Below are positions 6,865-15,033 of a stretch of DNA of 21,658 nt, piece by piece. The position numbers were made by a program, and so were the translations under genes. The DNA is from 2-02-FULL-49-11 sp040757655. GTDB taxonomy: Bacteria > Patescibacteriota > Patescibacteriia > 2-02-FULL-49-11. The stretch's first letter is position 1; each line of letters begins with the position of its first letter. Where the stretch lies: NCBI GenBank assembly GCA_040757655.1, contig JBFLWV010000023.1, positions 1 through 21,658 of the forward strand. Reading direction: 5' to 3'. The notes beneath the pieces are model-generated. The model worked only from the letters and a program-made list of their open reading frames with translations, did not search any database and was not told where the DNA came from.

Positions 6865-7800
6865 ATGTCAACGTTGAGCCAATTCGTGTATAAACACTGG
6901 GGTGGTATCGTTATTTTAAGCCTTATTGGCGCGGTTGCCGCGCTGGGCTTAAGTCTCCAGCAAACACCCCTCTATGCGTCATCAGCGCGCATCCTCGTGA
7001 CTCAGCGACAGACGAGTGGTATGGATGCGTATACGGCCGCGCGGGGTTCTGAAAAACTCGCACAGAACCTTACCACTATCATTGGCACTGCTTCTTTCTT
7101 AGAGCGGGTGTTGGGCGCCGGCTTTTCTGTCACCAATGATTTTCCAAAAGATGAAGCACGGAGGCGTAAGGCATGGCAGGAAGTCGTGAAACCATCCGTC
7201 GTGACTGGGAGCAGTATCCTTGCTATCACTGTCTATCACAAGAATCGCGATCAGGCAGAACGCATTCTGGTGGCGGTGAATACGGTCCTTGTGTCTCAAG
7301 GGACAAGTTATTTAGGAACGGGTGATAATGTCATTTTGCAGATTGTGGATGCGCCACTGACGACGACGAGGCCAGTAAAACCGAATACCCTCCTCAATAT
7401 AGCAGGAGGGTGCATCGCAGGTTTTATTATCTCACTTGGCTACTCATTTATCCGGGAAGCAATAGCCAACAGCTTTCATGGTCCGCGTACGTTGTCTTCA
7501 CTCGAGGAAGCTCAATATACGTCGCTCCCCACTGGTTATCTTACTCCCAAGCAGCAAGAAACGGTTTTACCGTCCACGGACATATCAGCACAAGAGCTAC
7601 GGGCGAACCCTTATGTGGTTGAGATGTCAGAATCGCTCCCCGCACAAGCGTCTCAGTGGGAAGAATCTCTCGATTCTCCTGAAACGTTACCGGCAGTGCC
7701 ACCGGTCGCATGTGAAGTGCACGGCATGCATGACCATATAAAAACGCCTTTGAGCGGGCAATACTATTTTCAAAACAGGCTCATAGGGTTAGAGTCATAG
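6865..7800 (+). CDS. Wzz-like polysaccharide chain-length determinant / co-polymerase
   Basis: The product has 311 residues. Two membrane helices (about 14-31 and 176-196) enclose a 145-residue outer domain. The first strand after TM1 reads TPLYASSARILVT, as in Wzz proteins. The second helix is preceded by the proline-rich RPVKPN (P170, P173) typical of the family. Such proteins set the length of the glycan made by a Wzy polymerase in the inner membrane. No Walker A motif or tyrosine-kinase domain follows TM2. Instead there is an unusual tail of about 115 residues, rich in Pro, Ser and Glu, with an HGMHDH cluster. The start ATG 6865 lacks a Shine-Dalgarno sequence; other nearby ATGs are out of frame. 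Confidence 0.78.
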   Translation: MSTLSQFVYKHWGGIVILSLIGAVAALGLSLQQTPLYASSARILVTQRQTSGMDAYTAARGSEKLAQNLTTIIGTASFLERVLGAGFSVTNDFPKDEARRRKAWQEVVKPSVVTGSSILAITVYHKNRDQAERILVAVNTVLVSQGTSYLGTGDNVILQIVDAPLTTTRPVKPNTLLNIAGGCIAGFIISLGYSFIREAIANSFHGPRTLSSLEEAQYTSLPTGYLTPKQQETVLPSTDISAQELRANPYVVEMSESLPAQASQWEESLDSPETLPAVPPVACEVHGMHDHIKTPLSGQYYFQNRLIGLES

Positions 7801-7816
7801 GAGGACATGATGTGGT

Positions 7817-9007
7817 ATGGTGATTCGTGGTCGAGATAGTTTTTCTCGTGTGCAGGAGGAATGGGATCACGTCGCACATAAGAGTAGTTTAGCAATTGAT
7901 AGGTTTTTTGGATCCTCTCATATCCTTCGCGCGTGGTATCATACGTGGACCAATCCGGAGGATATTTTTTGTGTTTTCCATCCAGGTGCCCGCGAGACGG
8001 TTCCGTCACTCTATGAAGGAGGAGTAGAGGGGGGCTTTGGATTGCCACTCGTGCGTGTACACAAGAAAAATGGAAGCATTCGGATACTTTCCAGCCCTGT
8101 TGATGACAATATGTGGTATGCGCCGGTGATAGGCAGTGCGAATGAGGCAAGCGGTCAACGTGCGGCCGCATTGGTTGCGCAGGGCGATGAATGGGATCTC
8201 CTCATACTGCAGCATGTTGATATTTCCCGCGCGTTTTGGAAATCATTCGCTGCATATTTTCGTTCAAGGAAATATTCCGTTGAAGTGTATCCGACCATGC
8301 AAATTGGGAGCATGACACTGCATGATCGCTGGGAAGATTATCAAAAGCGTTTGAAAAGCGGATTCAGACGCAACTTGAACAAACGAGAACAATATTTGAT
8401 CGAAGCACATGGGCCTCTCACGGTATCTGTGGCGGAACGGAAGGAAGAGGTAGATCAAGCCTTTTATGAAGGATTTTCCATTGAAACCATGGGTTGGAAG
8501 GGATATACCCACAGCGCAGTATTGCAAAATGAAAGTTCCAAGCGATATTTTTACGAGTTGGCGCATGCTGCGGCAGGGAAAGAGGCACTTACCTTGGCAG
8601 CATTGAAGAGCGGGGGATTCCCTGTTTCATTTTATTACTATGTGCGGCAAGGGGATGAAGCATATCTTTTTAAAACTATGTATGATGAGAGATATAGTCG
8701 TTTTGGAGTTGGTCAGCTCGGTCTTTATAAAACGCTTAAAGCACTGCATCAGCGGGGTGTGAGGATCTTGAATCTTTTTGGGTCATACGTGCCCTGGCAT
8801 GAACATTGGTTGCCCACCATAACCCAGTATTCAAAAATTATTATCGCGCCGAGGAGGAACATGCTTTCGTTGGTTCCTTATCGCTTATACGCACACATAA
8901 AAAAATACCCGAAAGGGTATCGCGTGTTTACCAATGTGCGCAAATGGTACCATGTTATGGGAATAATGTGGGATACGTTCAAAGCCTCGATACAGCATTT
9001 ACGATGA
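7817..9007 (+). CDS. CelD/BcsL-type GNAT acyltransferase (FemAB-like fold)
   Basis: The product has 396 residues and is cytoplasmic. The central part (about residues 165-330) reads YQKRLKSGFRRNLNKREQYL, then FYEGFSIETMGWKG, then FPVSFYYYVRQGDEAYLFKTMYDERY-SRFGVGQLG and ILNLFGSYVPWHEHW. These are the hallmarks of the GNAT_6 (CelD) acetyltransferase family of exopolysaccharide clusters, often annotated as peptidoglycan-bridge or cellulose-biosynthesis acyltransferases. A transfer of an acyl or aminoacyl group to an amino sugar is the likely role. AGGAGG at 7799-7804 serves the start at ATG 7817, although two out-of-frame ATGs (7807, 7810) lie closer. It follows the Wzz-like gene by 16 bp and overlaps the convergent aminotransferase gene by 9 bp. 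Confidence 0.8.
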   Translation: MVIRGRDSFSRVQEEWDHVAHKSSLAIDRFFGSSHILRAWYHTWTNPEDIFCVFHPGARETVPSLYEGGVEGGFGLPLVRVHKKNGSIRILSSPVDDNMWYAPVIGSANEASGQRAAALVAQGDEWDLLILQHVDISRAFWKSFAAYFRSRKYSVEVYPTMQIGSMTLHDRWEDYQKRLKSGFRRNLNKREQYLIEAHGPLTVSVAERKEEVDQAFYEGFSIETMGWKGYTHSAVLQNESSKRYFYELAHAAAGKEALTLAALKSGGFPVSFYYYVRQGDEAYLFKTMYDERYSRFGVGQLGLYKTLKALHQRGVRILNLFGSYVPWHEHWLPTITQYSKIIIAPRRNMLSLVPYRLYAHIKKYPKGYRVFTNVRKWYHVMGIMWDTFKASIQHLR

Positions 9008-10171
9008 ACAAATTTTTCGAATCGCATGTGCCATGGTTTTTGTGTCGGAGGTGGTGACATCCTGATGTATCGGAAGAACCAAGTGCTCATGGAGCACTTT
9101 TTTTATAAAGGGGGATGCGTTGCCGATTTCATGGGAGCGATAGTGGGGCCAGAGCACGCTCGTTTCAATACCTTGTCGTTGCAATTGTGTAGTAATTTCA
9201 TCACGCCGGGGAGTAAGTATCATAAGGTCCAAAGGAACGGTATATGCCTGGAGTATAGGGAAAGCGACCTTTAGCTCGGGGATTCCTGACAGCGATGCGG
9301 CGAGCGTGAGATAATTTTCCCGATGACGGCGTTTGATGCATTCATAATCGAAGCGCGGGAGGAGATATTTTGAGATTGCGGACATCCCCCAGTCGGTTTT
9401 CGTCGTATCAAATTCAAATCCACCGCATTCGGTATTCGTTATGCCCGCTCTTTTCAGAATGGTATTCATGTGCGGCACCACGCGCGTACCCATCCAGGAC
9501 CCTATTGCGTGTTGAACGCGGCTATTCCTACTGGATGCCATGTTCCGCAATGCAAGGGAGATTAATTGGCGGGTGGTTGAATAGCGCGATGGATGGCGTT
9601 GGCGGTTTGCAGGAGTCAGGAGTTTCTGGTTGTTCACCACTAATAAGCCACCATGAGGAATGGGTACGGTTTTTCTGGGACAAAAGATTGCCACGTCCCC
9701 TTTTGATCCGAGCGATTCGCCGTCCTCGTACGAGCTTAAAAATCCGAGCGCCACGTCTTCAAAAAGGAATAAGCTGTTATCCTTGCATATTGCCAACGCC
9801 TCTGAAAGAGGCTGGGGAAAACCAAGGTAGTGGGTGATATATAGTATTTTTGTGCGAGACGATAGTTTCTTTTTTATATCCTCATAATTCGGTATAAAAT
9901 CTTCATGCAGGTCATATATGATAGGCGTAAGGCCTGCAGCGATTACTACATCCACTTCAATGCCGCTCGTAAATGCAGGCATGAGCGCCTCGTCTCCTGG
10001 TTGTACCTTGAGAATCTGTAGCGCCTCCCAAATGCCGTTGCGGGCGAAATAATAATAGCGCACTCGTTCTGTATTGAGCGGGAAGGGAAGCGTAGGGGAG
10101 GGCTGTTTTGGCTGGAAGAAATATCTTGGGTCCAGGGTTGGAAATAATGGTATCATAGGCGAAATATGCAT
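8999..10171 (-). CDS. DegT/DnrJ/EryC1/StrS-type PLP sugar aminotransferase
   Basis: The product has 390 residues, normal for the family. The PLP fold is seen from about residue 38. RNGIWEALQIL and PGDEALMPAFTSGIEVDVV form the cofactor phosphate region. D139 in LFLFEDVALGF should hold the pyridine nitrogen, and K167 in CPRKTVPIPHGGLLVV is the expected Schiff-base lysine. The C-terminal domain ends SPFIKKVLHEHLVLPIHQDV, as usual. These enzymes aminate keto sugars bound to nucleotides. The glutamate/glutamine donor and the sugar cannot be told from sequence. Its start overlaps the upstream fusion gene by 19 bp, so it is the last gene of the leftward operon. An amino sugar made here would give the two CelD-type acyltransferases a substrate. 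Confidence 0.85.
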   Translation of the reverse strand: MHISPMIPLFPTLDPRYFFQPKQPSPTLPFPLNTERVRYYYFARNGIWEALQILKVQPGDEALMPAFTSGIEVDVVIAAGLTPIIYDLHEDFIPNYEDIKKKLSSRTKILYITHYLGFPQPLSEALAICKDNSLFLFEDVALGFLSSYEDGESLGSKGDVAIFCPRKTVPIPHGGLLVVNNQKLLTPANRQRHPSRYSTTRQLISLALRNMASSRNSRVQHAIGSWMGTRVVPHMNTILKRAGITNTECGGFEFDTTKTDWGMSAISKYLLPRFDYECIKRRHRENYLTLAASLSGIPELKVAFPILQAYTVPLDLMILTPRRDEITTQLQRQGIETSVLWPHYRSHEIGNASPFIKKVLHEHLVLPIHQDVTTSDTKTMAHAIRKICSS

Positions 10172-12162
10172 CTTATGGCAATGCGTAGATCATCAAAAAT
10201 ACCCGATACGCGCACTTTAAACATCCACAACGGTTCATCGAATATCACGAGACGGGGAATTTCGTAAGGATCATCATGAAGCGATGCGGTGCGTTCTTCG
10301 ATGGTGCAGGCTGCAGAGTATCCGCAACGCGCAAGCATTTTTTTGGTTTCATCGTTATAATCCGATGATTTTCCAAATGGATATGCGAAGTAGCGGATGG
10401 GGGAGCCGGTAATGTTTTCGAGTTGAGTTCGTGAATTTGTTATCTCCTTTGTTATCTCATCGGCGTGTAACGATGATAGACGAGCATGATGAACGGTATG
10501 CGCGCCCAGCGTAGCGAAAGGACTTTGATGAAGAGTTATAAGATCGTCGCGGGTGAGCGCGGGCGCGCTCGTGTGCCACTGTGCATAGCGTACGCTGACG
10601 TTGTCAATAAATCCAGTAGCGATAAAAAACATTGCCGGTATACGAAAGGATGCAAGGGCGGGCAGAACATAGTGCACCCAGTCCTTGGTGCCGTCGTCAA
10701 AAGTGATCGCGGCGGTATGAGGCGGGAAAAGTTTTTTTTCGGCGATCCATTCAGCAACGATCTCGAATTTCTGCACGGAGAAGTGTGATGAAAGATAGGC
10801 CATTTGTTTGTTAAACGCCGTTATGGATACGTCGAGCAACGCATCGGTAGGTTGCACGGGAACGCGGTGATAACAGAGGATCCTTGCCCTGTGAGAGGTA
10901 CGTTGAGTATAAAGCCAAGCCAGACCGGAGAAATAGAGTGCGCTAAAAATCACTCTTCTGGCGACCGCTTTGAAGAATGTTGTGATGGCATGAGGAGTAA
11001 ATACCATGCGAATGGAGATAAGATATTTTTTTATAACACGTAAGGAGGAGGCGATATGCGGTATCGATTTTGCATGTAATTGTATCTGGTAATACCATTG
11101 ATTGATGTGCATCAGCAGCGGATGCTCCGGCGCCGCAATAAAGTTGTTATATTGTTGCAAAGAGGAGCAGAAGCGTCGCTTGTAAAGTTCGGTTCCTCTT
11201 CCAAAATCGTAGCTTGAAAGATTTGAGTCGTAAAATGAGCCTAAGATTTTTTGAGTCAAGAGGAGTGAAGGAGAAAAGGGATGATACGCGGGATCAAATG
11301 TGGTGAGATAGAGAGCGTTATCTTTATTTTTTACGAAGTGGCATTGTATGGCGGCAATCTTGTCACGCGTCTGCAAAGTGGAGAATTGAAGCGTTTGAGA
11401 ATCACGGGATGTGTCGATGAGGGCGTGAAAAAATTTTTTTAGTTTCGGGTTGCGAAATACGGAGCTGAATGCGACGTCGGATGATCGTTGTTTCTGCAAT
11501 GAAAAGAAAAGGTCAAGAAGCCAGTGAGAGTCTTTCTCATTGTGCACAAGGGTGTAGCGCACCGCGCCGAGATTCTCGAGTTTTTTCCTCTTTCGTTTAA
11601 GGTCTTCTTTTGCCTCCAGCGCTATTTTTTCTTTTGGTGCGTCAATCTCGGAACGCAGAATATGCAGATGCGATGAGGCGGGAATGATCACGTGAGGAAT
11701 GAATGCGGTGTGGGTCATTAATTTTTTTAAAAATTCAGAATCTGAAGGAAGCTCTTCAAGACGTATGAGATCCCATTCGTTACGATGTTGCGCAAGGTAG
11801 GTGATGATCGCGTCCAGGGTACGCAGGTGTGGTGTATCATAAGGCACGGATCCTCTGTCGTTGAGCGGCGTGCCAATAAAGGAAAGTACGCGCAATTTTT
11901 TTCTTAGAAATTTTCTCTGAGAGATCATGCCCGGAAACACGGCTCGTACCGCCTCATGTTTATCGAGCGCAAAGAGGAGGTACAAAGTATGATTCATACC
12001 GAAATAGTTCCACCACGTCCGCACCCACACGGGAGACTGGAAAAAGGATCCGTGACTCCCTTGTGTGATGCAGCGATCCCATGAGTCTATCAATTCGGGA
12101 GAAATGGACGAAAGGTCGTTTATATGCAGGATGCGGTAGGTGGAATGGTCAGGGAGGTCCAT
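10153..12162 (-). CDS. Fusion: CelD-type acyltransferase + NodB polysaccharide deacetylase
   Basis: The product has 669 residues in two domains. Residues about 10-350 are a CelD/GNAT_6 acyltransferase: SFFQSPVWVRTWWNYFG at the start, EAKEDLKRKRKKLENLG, then YLTTFDPAYHPFSPSLLLTQ and SSYDFGRGTELYKRRF. Residues about 385-425 are basic and hydrophobic and may attach to the membrane. Residues about 425-640 are a NodB-type deacetylase. ILCYHRV, ITFDDGTKD (D489 as base, D490 as metal ligand), HTVHH (H555 and H559 as metal ligands) and RYFAYPFGKS mark motifs 1-3. The protein could remove N-acetyl groups and add another acyl group on one sugar. It overlaps the ligase gene by 14 bp and the aminotransferase by 19 bp. 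No export signal is visible at the N-terminus. Confidence 0.82.
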   Translation of the reverse strand: MDLPDHSTYRILHINDLSSISPELIDSWDRCITQGSHGSFFQSPVWVRTWWNYFGMNHTLYLLFALDKHEAVRAVFPGMISQRKFLRKKLRVLSFIGTPLNDRGSVPYDTPHLRTLDAIITYLAQHRNEWDLIRLEELPSDSEFLKKLMTHTAFIPHVIIPASSHLHILRSEIDAPKEKIALEAKEDLKRKRKKLENLGAVRYTLVHNEKDSHWLLDLFFSLQKQRSSDVAFSSVFRNPKLKKFFHALIDTSRDSQTLQFSTLQTRDKIAAIQCHFVKNKDNALYLTTFDPAYHPFSPSLLLTQKILGSFYDSNLSSYDFGRGTELYKRRFCSSLQQYNNFIAAPEHPLLMHINQWYYQIQLHAKSIPHIASSLRVIKKYLISIRMVFTPHAITTFFKAVARRVIFSALYFSGLAWLYTQRTSHRARILCYHRVPVQPTDALLDVSITAFNKQMAYLSSHFSVQKFEIVAEWIAEKKLFPPHTAAITFDDGTKDWVHYVLPALASFRIPAMFFIATGFIDNVSVRYAQWHTSAPALTRDDLITLHQSPFATLGAHTVHHARLSSLHADEITKEITNSRTQLENITGSPIRYFAYPFGKSSDYNDETKKMLARCGYSAACTIEERTASLHDDPYEIPRLVIFDEPLWMFKVRVSGIFDDLRIAIRCIFRL

Positions 12163-13600
12163 ATGATGACGTGGCGACAGAGTTGAGGGATTGCTTGAAG
12201 CCTATCGTGCCGCCCATGAACGCCCACAGCAGCCAGCTCACTGGCGTCGATCGCAAAATATTATCTGATACGCTCATTACCATAAATGCTACGCTCATTG
12301 CGGCGGCTACCGTAAATATTTTTTCATAGAAGCGCGTGCGTATGTTTCTTACTGCTTGAATGAATTGGAAGATGTTGCCGGCGAAGAAAAGGAAATAGAA
12401 AAATACGCCGAGCCATCCGGTCTCCAATGCGAGACGTAGATAATCATTATGCGCCTCAATTCCGAGATCAGTGAGGTAACGTACGGTACTTTCCCGTACG
12501 ATCGTATACATGGCAGGACCGTATCCGAAGAGTGGCATACCGTGGAGTTTAACGGATACTTCCTTCCAAGAGCGTATGCGCCATGTAAATGAATCGGTTG
12601 CATCATCACCTGACGGCGGTTGCATGCGCTGGATGAGCGCTATCTGAGAAATATCGTATCCGGTAGTATTATAGAATGCTCGCGAAAATATCGGAAAGGA
12701 AAATATAATGGCGCTCATGACCAGCCCACTTATGATGATTGTCTTCGTGTGGAATCGCAGGAAATAGATGGAGAGTATGATGACGGCGCCGATCCACGCG
12801 CTTCGGGTGTAGGTAAAAAGCAACAGGACGCCAAGGATCGCCATCAGTACATCGAAACGCAGGCTGGCGGGGAAGGTGAGAGATTTTTCCCTGTCGGCCC
12901 GGTCACCATTTTTTCTCAAACTGAGGAGTAATCGTGCAATCATACAGGAGAAGATGCCGATAACCAGCGCGAACGCGAAAGAATTCGGGTGCACGTACGT
13001 GCCATAGAGACGATCTTGTACATCTATATTAAGGCCAGTCCCTCGTATAAGTTGAAGGAGACCTAACATTGCTGGTATGATAATGGCGTAGGCGAATATA
13101 GCAATGAGCTTTGCGTATGCGGGCGATGCGTTGCAGATATGGAAGGCGATAACATAAATAAAAGCGAGGTTGATAAATTTAATCAGTTCTTGTGCGCTGC
13201 GCACGGGATCGAGTGAAGTGAGCACACTCGCCGCGCTTACCAAAAGAAAGAGCAAGAAAATAATGAACGTCCTCGACAGTTTTATAGGCCAGTGTTGAAT
13301 GACGTACCATGCTCCCCATATGATGAAAAATATTCCCATGAGAGCCGCCAGATTGAGCGACATTCCTCCGATACTGATGAGCGGTATGTCGCTCACGACA
13401 TCGACGATATTGCGCGCGATAAGAAGGACAAAAAAGGAAGGAGTTGGGTAAAGGAAAAGAAGGGGGAATATGCTTAAAACCGATACTATGGTAAGGTAAG
13501 GCGCTATTGCTGGTGAGCGTACAATAAAAAAGGCAACTGAAGCAATAACACAAGCGCACAGCGCGAGAAGGGTCGTTAGTTTCTTGAGTTTTATCGGCAT
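12149..13600 (-). CDS. O-antigen ligase / Wzy-type polymerase (multi-pass membrane protein)
   Basis: The product has 483 residues with about 10-12 predicted membrane helices. The family signs are YVHPNSFAFAL (about 202-212), TRSAWIGA (265-272) in a helix, and a large outer loop with TWRIRSWKEV (339-348). FGYGPAMY and AHNDYLRLALETGWLG (383-398) then carry the H-N-x-Y motif. This is the Wzy_C/O-antigen ligase (WaaL) architecture, in which the outer loop arginines and the histidine act on undecaprenyl-linked glycan. Ligase and polymerase cannot be separated by sequence; with a Wzz-like partner nearby, polymerase is plausible. It is the first gene of the leftward operon, 18 bp downstream of the predicted transcription start. 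No strong Shine-Dalgarno sequence is seen. Confidence 0.85.
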   Translation of the reverse strand: MPIKLKKLTTLLALCACVIASVAFFIVRSPAIAPYLTIVSVLSIFPLLFLYPTPSFFVLLIARNIVDVVSDIPLISIGGMSLNLAALMGIFFIIWGAWYVIQHWPIKLSRTFIIFLLFLLVSAASVLTSLDPVRSAQELIKFINLAFIYVIAFHICNASPAYAKLIAIFAYAIIIPAMLGLLQLIRGTGLNIDVQDRLYGTYVHPNSFAFALVIGIFSCMIARLLLSLRKNGDRADREKSLTFPASLRFDVLMAILGVLLLFTYTRSAWIGAVIILSIYFLRFHTKTIIISGLVMSAIIFSFPIFSRAFYNTTGYDISQIALIQRMQPPSGDDATDSFTWRIRSWKEVSVKLHGMPLFGYGPAMYTIVRESTVRYLTDLGIEAHNDYLRLALETGWLGVFFYFLFFAGNIFQFIQAVRNIRTRFYEKIFTVAAAMSVAFMVMSVSDNILRSTPVSWLLWAFMGGTIGFKQSLNSVATSSYGPP

Positions 13601-13603
13601 ATT

Positions 13604-13619
13604 TTCTGTTTATACAGAA
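13604..13619. promoter_or_regulatory. Inverted repeat in the leader of the ligase operon (possible operator)
   Basis: TTCTGT (13604-13609) and ACAGAA (13614-13619) form a perfect 6-bp inverted repeat around TTAT. It lies between the predicted transcription start (about 13618) and the ATG of the ligase gene. It may be an operator for a dimeric regulator or a small mRNA hairpin close to the start codon. Confidence 0.4.
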
Positions 13620-13624
13620 GTGGT

Positions 13625-13653
13625 ATTAAAGCGAAAATTGTTACTTTTGTCAA
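13625..13653 (-). promoter_or_regulatory. Sigma70-type promoter of the leftward polysaccharide operon
   Basis: On the minus strand, TTGACA (13653-13648) is followed by exactly 17 bp and TTTAAT (13630-13625), a perfect -35 and a five-of-six -10. Transcription would start near 13618 and run into the ligase gene. It fills the 57-bp gap between divergent genes, so the rightward GT4 gene must share this region or be read from elsewhere. Confidence 0.72.
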
Positions 13654-13657
13654 GATA

Positions 13658-14869
13658 ATGAAGATACTCCAAACTAATAAATTCTATTATGAGCAAGGGG
13701 GTGCAGAACGCTACATGTTTATGCTGTCTGCCCTTTTGGAAGAGCATGGACACGAAATTGCGCCTTTTGCCATGGCGTCCGAAAAAAATAAATCCCACCC
13801 ACTGGATAAGTTCTTTGTATCGGAAGTGAGCACGTTGAAGCCGCAGGGCGGGTGGAAAGGGTTGCGTACTGCCAGCCGTGCGCTGTGGTCGTGGGAGGCA
13901 GCAAGAAAACTTGATCGGCTTCTCATTGAACATTCCGTTGATATCGCGCATCTTCACAATATCTATCATCAAATTTCACCCTCCATATTGCCAGTGTTGA
14001 AACGACATGGTGTTCCGGTCGTTATGACGCTCCATGATTTTCATTTAGTTTCCCCCGCGTATAACCTCTATGCCCATGGCAGGTATTGTGATCATGCAAA
14101 AGGAGGCCGTTTTTTTAAATCCTTCCTGCATCGCTGTGTGAAGTCTTCATATCTGGCAAGCGCATTATGCGCAATGGAGTTGCGCCTGCACCGGACATTA
14201 AAAGTTTATGAAAAATATATCGATGCCTTTATCGTGCCGAGCGAATTTATGGCGCGCACGCTGCACGAGTGGGGATTCCGTCCTCGCCGATTAACTGTTA
14301 TTCCGAACTTTATCGATACTGAGGATTTTCAGCCCTCTGAGGAGGCAGTGGACTATATGCTCTATGTAGGACGATTGTCAGAGGAAAAAGGCATACAACT
14401 ATTACTGGGAGCAGTGAGGCGTCTGCCGGATATACCGTTCATTATTGCGGGGGGCGGGCCAATGGAGCCTCTCGTGCGCGCGTGCGCGGCGCAGTGTCGG
14501 AACTTGCGTTTCATAGGGCAGGTACCTCATCATGAGCTTATGCAATTATATTCACATGCCGTGGCGTTGTTAGTGCCTTCCCTTGCATGCGAAGTTTTCC
14601 CAATGGTCATTTTGGAAGCATTCGCGGCAGGACGTCCTGTCATTGCCTCGATGATCGGCGGTATCCCAGAAATCGTGAGCGATGGTACAAATGGTAGGTT
14701 GTTTTCCGCAGGCGATAAAGATGAATATGTGCTCCTCATGAGAGAATTATTTGCTGATAAAAAGAAATCTCAAGAGATGGGTGAGCGTGCTCGTCGTGAA
14801 GTCTTCACGTATGCTCCGGAGAGACATTATGATCGTATCATGGAAGTGTATCAAGGTGTTATTGTGTAG
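13658..14869 (+). CDS. Glycosyltransferase family 4 (GT-B fold)
   Basis: The product has 403 residues. The N-terminal Rossmann domain begins MKILQTNKFYYEQGGAERYM, with the GGAE donor/acceptor loop usual in GT4, and includes IAHLHNIYHQ and MTLHDFHLVSP. The C-terminal domain has LYVGRLSEEKGIQLL, FIIAGGGP and E312-x7-E320 (EVFPMVILEAFAAGRPV), the E-x7-E motif that holds the nucleotide sugar. It is a retaining cytoplasmic enzyme adding one sugar to a lipid-linked glycan. The specific sugar is unknown. The start has no Shine-Dalgarno sequence, but MKIL is the usual GT4 start. It is divergent from the ligase gene. Confidence 0.88.
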   Translation: MKILQTNKFYYEQGGAERYMFMLSALLEEHGHEIAPFAMASEKNKSHPLDKFFVSEVSTLKPQGGWKGLRTASRALWSWEAARKLDRLLIEHSVDIAHLHNIYHQISPSILPVLKRHGVPVVMTLHDFHLVSPAYNLYAHGRYCDHAKGGRFFKSFLHRCVKSSYLASALCAMELRLHRTLKVYEKYIDAFIVPSEFMARTLHEWGFRPRRLTVIPNFIDTEDFQPSEEAVDYMLYVGRLSEEKGIQLLLGAVRRLPDIPFIIAGGGPMEPLVRACAAQCRNLRFIGQVPHHELMQLYSHAVALLVPSLACEVFPMVILEAFAAGRPVIASMIGGIPEIVSDGTNGRLFSAGDKDEYVLLMRELFADKKKSQEMGERARREVFTYAPERHYDRIMEVYQGVIV

Positions 14870-14923
14870 CTCTCATCTTTTTCCATGTATTTCCCACACC
14901 AATGGTAGAACGCTCAGGGTACG

Positions 14924-14980
14924 ACGATTTTTTCGGGCCGCGATTTAACAGTTTGATGCGCCAGAGCCCTTAAAAATCGT
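14924..14980. repeat. 57-bp palindromic element between the two glycosyltransferases
   Basis: ACGATTTTTTCGGGC (14924-14938) matches inverted GCCCTTAAAAATCGT (14966-14980) at 13 of 15 positions, with 27 bases between. It occupies much of the 164-bp gap. It could be a bidirectional terminator-like hairpin or a very short palindromic insertion. A T-run lies within the stem rather than after it, so ordinary termination is not certain. Confidence 0.5.
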
Positions 14981-15033
14981 GATTCCCTTCGCGCTCTGCG
15001 GAATGCTGAATCATATACGTTATTGCGAAAGAT

